A DNA stretch of 64,000 bases from positions 1 to 64,000 of the forward strand of contig NZ_JAJLQX010000008.1 in the NCBI RefSeq assembly GCF_021295095.1. The letters run 5' to 3'. Positions 1 through 8,996 of the stretch are shown here, piece by piece; the first letter of the stretch is position 1; every line of letters begins with the position of its first letter. This DNA comes from Phocaeicola oris (GTDB lineage: Bacteria; Bacteroidota; Bacteroidia; Bacteroidales; Bacteroidaceae). The translations under genes were made by a program, and so were the position numbers. The notes beneath the pieces are model-generated. The model worked only from the letters and a program-made list of their open reading frames with translations. It did not search any database and was not told where the DNA came from.

Positions 1-232
1 CCTGACGGTAGTCGTCTTTGCTACGGTTTGCCATATCGTTCTCGGATGGTTCTGCAGGCAAAGATACCGAATTTTCTTCTGTTTCGTATTGATGAAGCCA
101 TCTCAGAAACAAACTTCTATTACTAACCCCACACCTCTGAACGAACTTATATACGCTCAGACCAGACTCCTCATACTCGCGAAGAAGCTTTAATTTTTCT
201 TCCTCACTGTAATGTTTGTACTTTTTACGCAT
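1..232 (-). CDS. Transposase-like HTH protein, N-terminal part (runs off window edge)
   Basis: An open frame starts at an ATG (230-232, minus strand) and stays open to the window edge, about 77 residues. It opens with a basic stretch (MRKKYKHYSEEEKLKLL) and continues as a helix-turn-helix-like segment (EYEESGLSVYKFVQRCGVS). This resembles the small HTH ORF-A proteins of IS3/IS66-type insertion sequences, which bind the ends of the element. The catalytic part, if present, lies outside the window, so the family cannot be fixed. No clear terminal inverted repeat was found downstream of the start. Confidence 0.6.
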   Translation of the reverse strand, partial: MRKKYKHYSEEEKLKLLREYEESGLSVYKFVQRCGVSNRSLFLRWLHQYETEENSVSLPAEPSENDMANRSKDDYRQ

Positions 233-239
233 AAGTTAT

Positions 240-553
240 ACACATTTTTATGGTTATTAAATGTGTCTACTTATATCAGTATAAGTCATGAGTTAATGAA
301 CTGATGCGGATGAGTTGACGGGATTGTCTGATGAATTGCTCGTTTTTTTTATATGACTTTTCTTTTCTATAAAGCCATATTGGTTATTTCTCCTGATCAA
401 TCATAACGGACTCTTCATTGAATAAAAAGTTGCTATTTAGCACAGTAAAGATAATACAGAATAATGAATGGTTAAAAAGGGAGAATATTAATGAAAGTAT
501 AAAGAAATTTTTATTAGATTTGCGAATAGAGATGTTAACTTAAATGGAATGAT
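240..553. other. Intergenic region with a degenerate 22-bp repeat array and a promoter
   Basis: No gene is seen here. Around 285-340 there is a degenerate copy of the TCAT/ATGA dyad array found elsewhere in the window (ATGAG words at 288 and 310, then ATGAA at 331). A TAnnTTTG-type -7 box (TAGATTTG, 515-522) lies 31 bp before the next gene; no good -33 box is visible. Confidence 0.5.
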
Positions 554-1465
554 ATGAAAAAGTTATTGACGCTTGTAATGTTTCTGATGGGAACAATGAG
601 TTTGTTTGCCCAGAATACGATTGATTCAAATGTAATCAGTCAGCAACGCATAATCGACAATGGTGGTACCGGTGATTATAAATCGGTCATGTTGGAGATA
701 AAAGGTTTTGACGCTCATACCGTGTTCTGTCCTCAGAATTTATCTATGTTTAATTCAACTCATCCGCTTCCTGTGCTTGTATGGGGTAATGGAGCTTGTT
801 CAAATTCACCGTGGGAACACTTCCGTTTTCTGAGTGAAATAGCTTCACATGGCTATTTAGTAGTAGCTACAGGTTTCTTCCCAAAAGATGATTCCCGTTA
901 TGAAGGGGAAATGTCTACTCCGGAACAGCAAATTCAGTCGATAGATTGGGCTGTTGCCCAGAATAGTAAAAAAGATAGCCCTTTCTATCAAAAGATAGAT
1001 GTAACTGCTGTTTGTGTTTCAGGTATGTCGTGTGGAGGACTTCAGACATTATTCAATTGTGCCGACCCACGTATTACGGCTTATATGATTTGCAACAGCG
1101 GACTTTTTATAGATTCTTCTATTGCCATGCCGAATATGCCTATGCCGGGTAAGGATCAGTTGAAAAAGATTCATGCTCCTGTTATTTATATATTGGGTGG
1201 CAAAGAAGATATTGCTTACGAGAATGGGATGGATGATTTTCATCGTATCACCGATGTTCCGGCTTTTGCTGCCAATTATCCGGTAGGTCATGGAGGAACA
1301 TATAGTCAAGAGTTTGGTGGTGAGTTTCGGTTTCCTGCTGTAGCTTGGCTCGATTGGCAATTGAAGAAAGATAAGAAAGCGGCGAAGATGTTTCAAGGAG
1401 CAAACTGCGGATTATCTCAACGCGACGGTTGGACGATAGAGAAGAATGATAAAATAGATCGATAG
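554..1465 (+). CDS. Secreted alpha/beta hydrolase (dienelactone-hydrolase/chlorophyllase-like)
   Basis: The 303-residue protein begins with a Sec signal peptide ending near Ala19-Gln20. The alpha/beta-hydrolase core shows a nucleophile elbow G-M-S-C-G (Ser159 predicted nucleophile), an Asp at about 219 (GGKEDIA) and a His at about 246 (VGHGG) in the order expected for a Ser-Asp-His triad. The family hydrolyses esters; no substrate can be read from the sequence. It is monocistronic, preceded by a TAGATTTG -7 box and followed by a terminator shared with convergent rpmA. A cutinase/PETase-like or acetyl-esterase role is possible but unproven. Confidence 0.8.
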   Translation: MKKLLTLVMFLMGTMSLFAQNTIDSNVISQQRIIDNGGTGDYKSVMLEIKGFDAHTVFCPQNLSMFNSTHPLPVLVWGNGACSNSPWEHFRFLSEIASHGYLVVATGFFPKDDSRYEGEMSTPEQQIQSIDWAVAQNSKKDSPFYQKIDVTAVCVSGMSCGGLQTLFNCADPRITAYMICNSGLFIDSSIAMPNMPMPGKDQLKKIHAPVIYILGGKEDIAYENGMDDFHRITDVPAFAANYPVGHGGTYSQEFGGEFRFPAVAWLDWQLKKDKKAAKMFQGANCGLSQRDGWTIEKNDKIDR

Positions 1466-1473
1466 TGAATATA

Positions 1474-1516
1474 AAAAAAGAAAAGACTCTTCATAATGAA
1501 TGAGCCTTTTCTTTTT
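1474..1516. terminator. Bidirectional intrinsic terminator
   Basis: A/T-rich hairpin with arms AAAAAGAAAAG-ACTC (left) and GAGC-CTTTTCTTTTT (right), lying between the convergent hydrolase and rpmA. A- and T-tracts on both sides suit termination from either direction. Confidence 0.75.
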
Positions 1517-1530
1517 GTTTTAATGATTTG

Positions 1531-1830
1531 TTATGCTTCTGCAGGAGCTTCTGCTTTTGAAACTTCTTCTTTTTGAAGAGCGGGGATAACAGAAACTGTT
1601 CTTTTATCCTCACGACCTCTTTTGAAGCATACGATTCCATCTACCAACGCGAAAAGAGTGTGGTCCCTACCCATTCCGATATTATTGCCAGGGAAATATG
1701 CAGTACCTCTCTGACGAACGATGATGTTACCTGCTTTGCAAGTCTGACCACCCCATATCTTTACGCCTAATCTCTTACTTGCTGATTCACGGCCGTTCTT
1801 AGAACTACCTACACCTTTCTTATGTGCCAT
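1531..1830 (-). CDS. rpmA: 50S ribosomal protein L27
   Basis: 99 residues. It starts [16 protein letters not shown], the signature N-terminus of L27, and continues with the conserved segments [17 protein letters not shown] and [11 protein letters not shown]27 sits near the peptidyl-transferase centre of the large subunit. The Glu/Ala-rich C-terminal tail makes it a little longer than the usual 85-90 residues. It lies 19 bp downstream of rplU in the usual L21-L27 operon. Confidence 0.97.
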   Translation of the reverse strand: MAHKKGVGSSKNGRESASKRLGVKIWGGQTCKAGNIIVRQRGTAYFPGNNIGMGRDHTLFALVDGIVCFKRGREDKRTVSVIPALQKEEVSKAEAPAEA

Positions 1831-1849
1831 TTTCTTTAAATTTTAATGA

Positions 1850-2167
1850 TTAAGCAATAACTTGTTTGATAGTTAACTCAGTGAACTGTTGACGGTGACC
1901 GTTCAAACGACGATAACCTTTACGTCTTTTCTTCTTGAATACTATAACTTTATCACCCTTAACCAAAGAAGTATTCACTTCGCAAACAACTTTTGCGCCT
2001 TCTATGGTAGGAGTACCTACAGTTACTGTTCCATCTTTGTCAACCAACAAGACTTTGTCAAATTCAACAGTTTTGCCATTCTCTGCATCAGCAATGTGAT
2101 GAACAAACAGCTTCTTGCCCTCTTCGGCTTTGAACTGTTGACCGTTAATTTCTACTATTACGTACAT
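1850..2167 (-). CDS. rplU: 50S ribosomal protein L21
   Basis: 105 residues, the normal length for L21. It starts [17 protein letters not shown], typical of the family, and ends with the basic segment [15 protein letters not shown] that contacts 23S rRNA. It is the first gene of the rplU-rpmA operon, reading from a strong Bacteroides-type promoter about 85-110 bp upstream. The roughly 75-nt leader can form short stems (for example GGTT/AACC), but no known leader family was recognised. Confidence 0.97.
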   Translation of the reverse strand: MYVIVEINGQQFKAEEGKKLFVHHIADAENGKTVEFDKVLLVDKDGTVTVGTPTIEGAKVVCEVNTSLVKGDKVIVFKKKRRKGYRRLNGHRQQFTELTIKQVIA

Positions 2168-2250
2168 TTTTTATTTATTAAACGGTTTTCTCCGCAAGGT
2201 GAACCAATATGTTGATCTCTTACCCGAACCTCAACGGACTAAATCGGGTG

Positions 2251-2281
2251 CAAAAATACGAATATTATTTTATTCTTCAAA
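2251..2281 (-). promoter_or_regulatory. Bacteroides-type promoter for rplU-rpmA
   Basis: On the minus strand: a TTTG -33 box (plus-strand CAAA 2278-2281), a 19-bp spacer, and a TATTTTTG -7 box (2251-2258). This matches the Bacteroides primary-sigma consensus at both boxes and in spacing. Confidence 0.8.
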
Positions 2282-2362
2282 AGAAATTCTTTTCTTTTTC
2301 TGATAAATTACATCCTTTCTATTATAAGGCAACGCATTCTTTTTATATTGTAAGATAATCCT

Positions 2363-2370
2363 TATCTTTG
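2363..2370 (+). promoter_or_regulatory. -7 box upstream of type II pantothenate kinase
   Basis: TATCTTTG fits TAnnTTTG and lies 30 bp before the ATG at 2401. The -33 region is only T-rich. It supports starting translation at 2401 and not at the in-frame TTG at 2368, which lies inside the box. Confidence 0.55.
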
Positions 2371-2400
2371 CTTCATGTTATTAACCCTTGTTTTAAAATC

Positions 2401-3267
2401 ATGGAAATAGTAATAGGTATTGATGTTGGCGGTAGTACCACCAAGATTATAGGAGTTGATAAAGATGGAATTAAGTTTCCGATGTTGGTGACAGCAGACG
2501 ATCCGGTTACGTCTTTGTTTGGCGCATTTGGTAAATATTTATATGATAATAAAATTAGTCTTTCTGAGGTTAAGAAAGTGATGTTGACGGGTGTAGGCAG
2601 TCATTATGTAAATTCCAATTTATATGGTTTGCCTACTGCCCATGCCGATGAGTTTGAATCTGATGGCTTAGGAGCTCATTATGGTTCAAAGTTAAAAAAT
2701 CTGATTGTTGTAAGCATGGGTACCGGTACTTCGCTGGTAAAAGTAGAAGGAGATGTCATCAAGCATATTGGTGGTGTCGGTATCGGAGGAGGTACTATTC
2801 AAGGTCTTTCGAATATGATTTTTAAGACCGGCGATATACATCGTATTTTGGAATTGGCAAGTAAAGGAAGGGTTGAGAATGTGGATCTTCAGATACGTGA
2901 CATCAGTAATACCCCTCTTCCGGGATTACCTCTTTATGCTACAGCGTCAAGTTTGGGAAAGGCATCAGCGAATACCAGTGATGAAGATATGGCGGCAGGA
3001 ATACTCCACATGGTATTGCTTAGTATAGGTCAGTCTGCTATTTTTTCTGCAATGAACACGTCTATTAAGGATTTTGTCATGATAGGAAATTTGGCAAAGA
3101 TTCCGCAGATGAGGTCGGTCATTCCTATTCTTCAGGAACTTTATCATGTTCGTTTTCATATTCCTCAGTATGCCGAGTACAGAACGGCGTTAGGAGCAGC
3201 CTTGGTTGGCATGAAAGAAAAGGAGAGAGCTCAAATTAAAGAAAAAACAGAGATAAAAGAAAATTAA
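2401..3267 (+). CDS. coaW: Type II pantothenate kinase
   Basis: 288 residues from the ATG at 2401. The phosphate-binding motif GIDVGGSTTK (6-15) is the ASKHA-fold ATP site. Acidic residues in ADEFESDG (about 82-88) match the catalytic Glu region of type II enzymes, and VVSMGTGTSLV and GGVGIGGGTIQG are further nucleotide/substrate loops. It phosphorylates pantothenate in the first step of coenzyme A synthesis. It resembles staphylococcal/eukaryotic-type PanK and not CoaA or CoaX. Monocistronic. Confidence 0.9.
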   Translation: MEIVIGIDVGGSTTKIIGVDKDGIKFPMLVTADDPVTSLFGAFGKYLYDNKISLSEVKKVMLTGVGSHYVNSNLYGLPTAHADEFESDGLGAHYGSKLKNLIVVSMGTGTSLVKVEGDVIKHIGGVGIGGGTIQGLSNMIFKTGDIHRILELASKGRVENVDLQIRDISNTPLPGLPLYATASSLGKASANTSDEDMAAGILHMVLLSIGQSAIFSAMNTSIKDFVMIGNLAKIPQMRSVIPILQELYHVRFHIPQYAEYRTALGAALVGMKEKERAQIKEKTEIKEN

Positions 3268-3326
3268 ATAAGAAGGAGGATAATTCAATGAAATGTCCTC
3301 CTTTCTTTATATATAAAGATGTAGTT

Positions 3327-4130
3327 TTAATCTTTCAGCAATTCAGCCGGAATCTCTTTAATAGGTTGAATTTCAACACTCTTTATAAATAGTTCTCCAC
3401 CTTCAGATTGCAGTTGTAGGCATCCTTCTGTTAAAGGAACTTCTTTTCCATTTTGCAGATAACTGATGTTACTTGTTCGAAGAGTTACTTTTCCATTGAT
3501 AACATGAACAGATTGTTGTCCGACACAATAAATTTCGATGGTGTTCCATTGCCCTATTTCATTTTCTGCGTTCTGCTGTCCATGAATGATTCTACCGTTG
3601 GCTTCTTTTCCAAACTTTATATTCTCGGCACCCGATTGGTAAGTATAGGCATCATTGCTTTTTACGGATTCAACATTCAATAGAATATCTTCGCCAATCA
3701 TAAACGCGTCACCCATGTTACCATGTTTCAGTTGGCATTCAATAGATGATTTCCAAGTGCCGAAGCCGGCTCCAAAAGGACCATGTCCATAATATAAGAA
3801 ACCACAATTCAATTCTTTAGTTATTTTATCACCCCATTTCATCACTATCTTGGCATGGAAGTTTTTAAACGATTCCTTTGTAGATAAAGAACCGAAGACT
3901 TCTCCTGAGACGCGAATGACTTTTTGGTTGTCCATGTCTACTAAAGAGAAAACATTATCGGGAGTAGCATTGGCAGCCAAATCTTCATGTCCTTCGAATG
4001 CCGGACCGATAAAAGTCTCCCAATTATCTAAGTTCTGTCCGTTAAAGACCGGAGTCCAAGTTTCACTTTTACTGCACGACATCAATGTGACGCTAAGCAT
4101 GCATACGATTGTAAAAAATGTTTTTTTCAT
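3327..4130 (-). CDS. DUF1080 lipoprotein (3-keto-disaccharide hydrolase family)
   Basis: 267 residues with a lipoprotein signal peptide (MKKTFFTIVCMLSVTLMSCS; lipobox LMSC). It contains the DUF1080 concanavalin-like fold: WTPVFNGQNLDNW at the start, then a beta-sandwich with GFLYYGHGPFG and IECQLKHG, and a closing strand pattern (LQLQSEGGELFIKSVEIQP). Family members act on glycosides or 3-keto-glycosides; the true substrate here is unknown. It is monocistronic and convergent with the kinase gene. Confidence 0.85.
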   Translation of the reverse strand: MKKTFFTIVCMLSVTLMSCSKSETWTPVFNGQNLDNWETFIGPAFEGHEDLAANATPDNVFSLVDMDNQKVIRVSGEVFGSLSTKESFKNFHAKIVMKWGDKITKELNCGFLYYGHGPFGAGFGTWKSSIECQLKHGNMGDAFMIGEDILLNVESVKSNDAYTYQSGAENIKFGKEANGRIIHGQQNAENEIGQWNTIEIYCVGQQSVHVINGKVTLRTSNISYLQNGKEVPLTEGCLQLQSEGGELFIKSVEIQPIKEIPAELLKD

Positions 4131-4206
4131 GATTCCTTTAATTAGTTCTATTGCAAAGATAGAAAATAAATAAACTAAAATAAAAAGAGAGGAGGCATAT
4201 AAACAA

Positions 4207-4232
4207 AAAAAGGAAACAAAATGTTTCCTTTT
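4207..4232 (-). terminator. Intrinsic terminator after the tRNA-Asp pair
   Basis: Hairpin AAAGGAAAC / GTTTCCTTT with a 5-nt loop; on the minus strand it is followed by a run of T. It lies just after the 3' end of the second tRNA-Asp. Confidence 0.75.
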
Positions 4233-4235
4233 CTG

Positions 4236-4309
4236 CGGTGAGTACGGGACTCGAACCCGTGACCTCCTGCGTGACAGGCAGGCATTCTAACCAGCTGAAC
4301 TAACTCACC
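4236..4309 (-). tRNA. tRNA-Asp (GTC), downstream copy
   Basis: 74-nt cloverleaf on the minus strand. The acceptor GGTGAGT pairs with ACTCACC, with discriminator G. The anticodon loop CTGTCAC gives GTC (Asp), and the T arm has GGTTCGAGTCC. CCA is not encoded. It differs from its upstream copy at one D-arm base. Confidence 0.95.
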
Positions 4310-4343
4310 ATGAGCACAAAAATTGAAAGGAGAGAAGGAGAAG

Positions 4344-4417
4344 CGGTGAGTACGGGACTCGAACCCGTGACCTCCTGCGTGACAGGCAGGCATTCTAACC
4401 GGCTGAACTAACTCACC
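4344..4417 (-). tRNA. tRNA-Asp (GTC), promoter-proximal copy
   Basis: 74-nt cloverleaf, nearly identical to the next copy 34 bp downstream. The anticodon loop CTGTCAC gives GTC. The two are probably co-transcribed from the promoter at 4450-4479. Confidence 0.95.
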
Positions 4418-4449
4418 ATTCAACCACAACTCCTTTATTGTTGCGGATG

Positions 4450-4479
4450 CAAAGGTACGTATTATTTTTATTCCTGCAA
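4450..4479 (-). promoter_or_regulatory. Promoter of the tRNA-Asp pair
   Basis: Minus strand: TTG -33 (plus-strand CAA 4477-4479), 19-bp spacer, TACCTTTG -7 box (4450-4457). Full Bacteroides consensus about 30 bp upstream of the tRNA. Confidence 0.8.
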
Positions 4480-4650
4480 GTTTTTTATATATTTTTTTTC
4501 AGAGTTCAAATACGTTCAGAACACTTATAATATATTTTTTGCTGATAATGAGTGATTTTCGTTAAAATAATTTGAAGATTTTCTTGAAAATAATTTGTTT
4601 TCTCAAAATACATGATTATATTTAGGAATTAAAAAATCGGGAAATTAAAT

Positions 4651-5241
4651 ATGGATATGCAGATGTTTCAAGTTCAATCGAATAAGATTGTTCCTATGAA
4701 AGGAAATATTCTTATTTCTTCTCCTTTCCTTCACGATTTTCAATTTGCCAGATCAGTTATATTGCTTGTCGAGCATAGTGAAGAGGGAAGTGTAGGAATT
4801 GTTATGAACCAAAATTTTCGTACACATATTTTTTTAGATGATATTCTTCCCCATATCAGATCGAGGGAACGCATTCCTATTTATAAAGGCGGACCGGTTT
4901 GTGCCGATACTTTGTTTTATCTTCATTCCTTTAAAAACTTGCGAGGTGCTATTCCTTTGGGTGATGGATTATATTTGAATGGGGACTTTGATTTCATTAA
5001 ACGATATATCCAGAGCGATGAACCCTTGAATGGCGTTATTCGTTTTTTTACCGGATATGCCGGTTGGGACAAAGGACAGTTAGAACATGAGATAGAAGAT
5101 AATACATGGGTAGTAAGCCCAATAGGAAAAAAGGCATTGCTGGAGCCTCAGTCCAGAAAGTTTTGGAAAGAATGCCTGAATGGTTTGGGCGGAAAATATG
5201 CGCTTTGGGCTACTTATCCACTTTATCCGGTTCTTAATTAA
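4651..5241 (+). CDS. YqgE/AlgH family protein (UPF0301)
   Basis: 196 residues. Family hallmarks are GNILISSPFLHDFQFARSVILLVEH near the N-terminus (about 19-43), SVGIVMNQ, the PIYKGGPV segment and a FTGYAGWDKGQLEHEI motif. The family is widespread and its biochemical role is still unclear; AlgH has been linked to regulation in Pseudomonas. The gene converges with the acetyltransferase gene and overlaps it by 4 bp at the stop codons. Confidence 0.9.
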   Translation: MDMQMFQVQSNKIVPMKGNILISSPFLHDFQFARSVILLVEHSEEGSVGIVMNQNFRTHIFLDDILPHIRSRERIPIYKGGPVCADTLFYLHSFKNLRGAIPLGDGLYLNGDFDFIKRYIQSDEPLNGVIRFFTGYAGWDKGQLEHEIEDNTWVVSPIGKKALLEPQSRKFWKECLNGLGGKYALWATYPLYPVLN

Positions 5242-5777
5242 GTTTTATTCTCGTATGGATTAATTTTCTGTACCATCTGTACAGTTCTATACGCGCCGTC
5301 ATCAGCTCGTATCCAATCTATCAATTTTGCACACGGATTAAATCCACAGGCATTAAACAAGGAGTTGCTTTCTTCGTTCTTCTCATCTATATAAGCATAA
5401 AGCTGATGGATATATAAACGATGAAAACAATATTCTGAAAGCAGATGAAGCGCATTTTTTCCAATACCTTCATTTCGGTGTGAATCATCAACAACAATGC
5501 CTATTTCAGCTCTATTATGAAAAGGATCAAAGTTGTACACATCAATAATGCCCACTGCTTCCTTATTTTTTTCAATCATCAGGCGGAGTTGGCGGTCAAT
5601 GAATAAATCGTTTAGCGACTGTTCAATATACTGCTTTAAAGCAAAGTGAGAATACGGACCGGTAGCAGAACCAAACTGCCAAAGTTCTGTTTGGTTTTCA
5701 AATTTGTACATAATATCCGTATCATTCAGGTCGGGAGCACGAAGGATAATGTCTTTATCTTGCAAATACGAATTCAT
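5238..5777 (-). CDS. GNAT family N-acetyltransferase
   Basis: 179 residues. The GNAT fold is visible: an N-terminal LRAPDLNDTDIMYKFEN segment, strand 4 AEIGIVVDDSHRNEGIG with a degenerate acetyl-CoA pyrophosphate loop (R-N-E-G-I-G), and a C-terminal SNSLFNACGF motif. It resembles the spermidine/ribosomal-protein acetyltransferase branch (SpeG/RimJ-like); the acceptor is not known. Start (ATG 5777) overlaps the stop of the upstream membrane gene by 4 bp (translational coupling), in a recR-membrane protein-GNAT operon. Confidence 0.85.
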   Translation of the reverse strand: MNSYLQDKDIILRAPDLNDTDIMYKFENQTELWQFGSATGPYSHFALKQYIEQSLNDLFIDRQLRLMIEKNKEAVGIIDVYNFDPFHNRAEIGIVVDDSHRNEGIGKNALHLLSEYCFHRLYIHQLYAYIDEKNEESNSLFNACGFNPCAKLIDWIRADDGAYRTVQMVQKINPYENKT

Positions 5778-6232
5778 TTTTCTTCATTTTTAATGATATC
5801 TAACTCTTTCAACATACGTTTTCGTGTCGGTATGCAAAAAAATGTAGATAGTAAAGCCATCAATCCACAGAATAATCCGGTAGTGTTCATTGTTAGGTAA
5901 TAGAACGATAGATTAAGGATTGCTGCTACGAACAGCAAACTTAATCGAATCTCACTCCAACGCCGATAGCTTATAATAGCTTTTTCGGTGGATAGCAGTT
6001 TGATTCGCTTAATCAGGCTCTGATTGAACAGACGAAGACTTAGCGGAATAAATGTAAAGACCAGTAGAATGCCTATGGTTTGCAGAATGAAATCCATCCG
6101 CGGATTATCGGCTATGATCCCTACCGGTAATATATCCGTCTCATTCAATATTACAAGAAGTATGGTAAGTATCCATACGGTAAGAAATTCTATCTTTAAA
6201 CTTTTTAGTGTCTTTTCAATCAATTTGTTCAT
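5774..6232 (-). CDS. Small four-helix membrane protein of unknown function
   Basis: 152 residues with four hydrophobic segments (about 16-36, 48-68, 92-112, 116-134) and a basic loop between helices 2 and 3 (KRIKLLSTEKAIISYRR). No enzymatic motif is recognised. It sits 11 bp after recR and overlaps the acetyltransferase by ATGA, so it is translated with both. The linkage to recR may be only transcriptional. Confidence 0.75.
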   Translation of the reverse strand: MNKLIEKTLKSLKIEFLTVWILTILLVILNETDILPVGIIADNPRMDFILQTIGILLVFTFIPLSLRLFNQSLIKRIKLLSTEKAIISYRRWSEIRLSLLFVAAILNLSFYYLTMNTTGLFCGLMALLSTFFCIPTRKRMLKELDIIKNEEK

Positions 6233-6243
6233 ATCAGTAAAAT

Positions 6244-6858
6244 TTAGTTTCCGGTAAAGGGAGTACGGTTCACAATGGAACGGCCTAATGTGACTTCATC
6301 GGTATATTCCAATTCATCACCAACAGAGATACCTCTGGCAATTACACTCAGTTTTATATCATAGTCGGCCAACTTACGGTAAATGTAAAAGTTGGTTGTA
6401 TCGCCTTCCATGGTGGAGCTTAATGCCATGATTACTTCTTTTACATCGCCCGATTTAACTCTGTCCACTAAGCTTTCTATTTGCAAATCGGATGGACCGA
6501 TACCATCCATAGGGGAAATGACTCCCCCCAGTACGTGATATAATCCGTTGTATTGCTGAGTTGCTTCTACTGCCATCACGTCTTGGATGCTTTCTACTAC
6601 ACATACTGTTGAGTTATCGCGTGACGGATTAGAGCAGATTTGGCAAACATCAGTATCAGAAATGTTATGGCAAATCTTACAGTATTTTACATTATGTTTC
6701 AGATTAATAATGGAATAGCCAAATGCTTCCACGTCGGATGTGTCCTGTCGTAGCAGATGCAACACCAGACGTAATGCAGTTTTTCGTCCTATACCGGGTA
6801 GTTTGGTAAACTCATCAATTGCTTTTTGTAGTAATGCAGATGGATACTCTTGATTCAT
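6244..6858 (-). CDS. recR: Recombination mediator RecR
   Basis: 204 residues, normal length. It has a helix-hairpin-helix at the N-terminus ([12 protein letters not shown]), a C4 zinc finger ([16 protein letters not shown], about 57-72), and a Toprim domain with VVES and a [11 protein letters not shown] segment. RecR works with RecO/RecF to load RecA on gapped DNA. It is the first gene of a three-gene operon. A -7 box (plus-strand CAAAGATA, 6893-6900) lies 35 bp upstream. Confidence 0.97.
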   Translation of the reverse strand: MNQEYPSALLQKAIDEFTKLPGIGRKTALRLVLHLLRQDTSDVEAFGYSIINLKHNVKYCKICHNISDTDVCQICSNPSRDNSTVCVVESIQDVMAVEATQQYNGLYHVLGGVISPMDGIGPSDLQIESLVDRVKSGDVKEVIMALSSTMEGDTTNFYIYRKLADYDIKLSVIARGISVGDELEYTDEVTLGRSIVNRTPFTGN

Positions 6859-6944
6859 GGGTTCATTTGTACTTTTCTCACTATTTATGGGGCAAAGATA
6901 CGGAAACTTATGGATTTTGATTATATTTGCTCAAAATTTTAAAA

Positions 6945-8411
6945 ATGAGTCCTATATATATATTGCTGACTATTTTTGTTTATTTCAGCATTCTTCTTTT
7001 GGTTTCTCGTCTGACGGGTAAGCGTAGTGATAATGACGCGTTCTTTCGTGGAAACCGACAATCTCCTTGGTATATCGTAGCTTTCGGTATGGTGGGCGCC
7101 TCATTATCAGGTGTCACTTTTATTTCTGTTCCTGGAATGGTTCGTACTATAGATATGACTTACATGCAGACTTGTATAGGATTCTTCTTTGGATATTTGC
7201 TTATTGCTCATGTACTTTTACCTTTATATTACAGGCTGAATCTGACATCTATTTATACATATCTTGAAGGACGTCTCGGGAAATTCTCTTATAAGACGGG
7301 TGCTTCTTTCTTTTTGTTTTCCAAGATATTAGGAGCTGCAGTCCGCTTGTATCTTGTGTGTCTTATTTTGCAGCATTTTGTATTCGACAGTATGCATGTT
7401 CCGTTTGCGGTAACAGTAGTGGTTATTGTAGTTCTTATTTGGTTGTATACAAGGAAAAGTGGTATTCGAACTATTGTTTGGACTGATAGTTTTCAAACGT
7501 TCTGTCTATTAGCTACGTTGCTTCTTATATTGATTCAGGTATCAAGGAATCTGGATTTAGATTTCAATGGCATCGTTCAAGTTGTGAAAGATAATGAGCA
7601 TAGTCGTATCTTTGTGTTTGACGATTGGCACTCCAAGCAGAATTTCTTTAAACAGTTCTTTAGTGGAATTTTTATAACGATTGTGATGACTGGTCTGGAT
7701 CAAGATATGATGCAGAAAAATCTTTCATGTAAGAATTTGAAAGATGCACAGAAGAATATGTATTGGTACGGCATTTCATTTGTTCCTGTAAATTTCCTTT
7801 TCTTGGTATTAGGCATCCTATTGTTGGTAATCGGACCCAAGATGGGATTAGAACTTCCGGTTGCCGGAGATGATATTCTTCCGTTCTTTGCGGCAAACGG
7901 CTATTTGGGCTATCCGGTGCTGATTTTCTTTACCATTGGAATTATAGCAGCAGCTTTTTCGAGTGCCGATTCCGCATTGACTGCCTTGACAACGAGTTTT
8001 TGTGTTGATATTCTTGGAAATAAGAATCTGCCGGAAGAAGCAGCAGAGAAACAACGTAAGAGAGTTCACATAGGAATATCTGTTGTGTTTATTATCTGCA
8101 TTCTTATATTCAAGGTGTTGAATAATAGAAGTGTGATTGATGCTATTTATGTGTTGGCTTCATATACCTACGGACCGCTGTTGGGACTTTTTGCTTTCGG
8201 ATTATTTACTAAAGCATTCCCGAGGGATAAGTTTGTCCCTTATGTAGCTATTGCTTCACCTATTTTATGTATTACCATCAATTATCTTGTAACAAGGTAT
8301 ACAAGTTATCGCTTTGGTTATGAAATGTTGATGTTAAATGGATTATTGACTTTTATCGGACTTTATTGCTTAAGTATTAAAAATAAACAATATGGAAGTG
8401 CGCGTTGCTGA
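6945..8411 (+). CDS. Sodium:solute symporter (SSS family)
   Basis: 488 residues from the ATG at 6945 (the in-frame TTG at 6927 lies inside a TATATTTG -7 box). About 13 transmembrane helices are visible. Family signatures include [16 protein letters not shown] (TM2 region), a conserved [15 protein letters not shown] stretch and [22 protein letters not shown], which carries the Na+-site serines of SSS transporters. The substrate is not predictable. Its last 20 bp overlap engB, so the two are probably co-expressed. Confidence 0.88.
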   Translation: MSPIYILLTIFVYFSILLLVSRLTGKRSDNDAFFRGNRQSPWYIVAFGMVGASLSGVTFISVPGMVRTIDMTYMQTCIGFFFGYLLIAHVLLPLYYRLNLTSIYTYLEGRLGKFSYKTGASFFLFSKILGAAVRLYLVCLILQHFVFDSMHVPFAVTVVVIVVLIWLYTRKSGIRTIVWTDSFQTFCLLATLLLILIQVSRNLDLDFNGIVQVVKDNEHSRIFVFDDWHSKQNFFKQFFSGIFITIVMTGLDQDMMQKNLSCKNLKDAQKNMYWYGISFVPVNFLFLVLGILLLVIGPKMGLELPVAGDDILPFFAANGYLGYPVLIFFTIGIIAAAFSSADSALTALTTSFCVDILGNKNLPEEAAEKQRKRVHIGISVVFIICILIFKVLNNRSVIDAIYVLASYTYGPLLGLFAFGLFTKAFPRDKFVPYVAIASPILCITINYLVTRYTSYRFGYEMLMLNGLLTFIGLYCLSIKNKQYGSARC

Positions 8412-8991
8412 ATTTATAGTTAGTAATACGGATTATAAATTGTGTCCTCAAGATGGACGACCGGAATATGCGTTTATCGGACGCTCTAATGTTGGAAAAT
8501 CGAGTTTAATAAACATGCTGACCAATAATGGCAAGTTGGCCATGACATCTTCTACACCGGGGAAAACATTGCTTATCAATCATTTCTTGGTTAATAAGGA
8601 GTGGTATATAGTCGACCTTCCGGGGTATGGTTATGCTAAACGTTCCCAGAAAGATATAACGAAGATTCAACAGATTATATCGAATTATATTATGGGGAGG
8701 GAGCAGATGACGAACCTTTTTGTGCTGATTGATATCCGACATGAGCCACAGAAGATTGATATGGAGTTTCTTGAGTGGTTAGGAGAGAACGGTATCCCTT
8801 TTTCCATCATCTTTACGAAAGCTGATAAACTGGGTTTGAATAGAGGAAAAGAGAATGTAAAAGTTTATCTGGATCGGTTGAAAGAGCAATGGGAAGAACT
8901 TCCGCCTTATTTTGTCTCATCTTCTACAAATAAAATGGGGCGGGAGGAAATACTTGCCTATATTGACAAAATTAATAAAAGCCTTAAATAA
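8392..8991 (+). CDS. engB: Ribosome biogenesis GTP-binding protein EngB (YsxC/YihA)
   Basis: 199 residues. TRAFAC GTPase motifs are clear: G1 GRSNVGKSS (about 29-37), G2 region TSSTPGKT, G3 DLPGYG, G4 TKAD, and a G5-like SSST near the end. EngB assists 50S subunit assembly. The start lies inside the 3' end of the symporter gene (20-bp overlap), an unusual arrangement; the ATG is followed at once by the conserved [13 protein letters not shown]-terminus, so the start is secure. Confidence 0.95.
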   Translation: MEVRVAEFIVSNTDYKLCPQDGRPEYAFIGRSNVGKSSLINMLTNNGKLAMTSSTPGKTLLINHFLVNKEWYIVDLPGYGYAKRSQKDITKIQQIISNYIMGREQMTNLFVLIDIRHEPQKIDMEFLEWLGENGIPFSIIFTKADKLGLNRGKENVKVYLDRLKEQWEELPPYFVSSSTNKMGREEILAYIDKINKSLK

Positions 8992-8996
8992 ATATT

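Noticed and set aside
2368-2400. Extended start for pantothenate kinase
   Set aside because: The TTG lies in the -7 box, and family N-termini begin at the ATG at 2401.
4175-4429. Protein gene on the minus strand
   Set aside because: It is a frame across the two tRNA-Asp genes; its internal repeat is the tRNA duplication.
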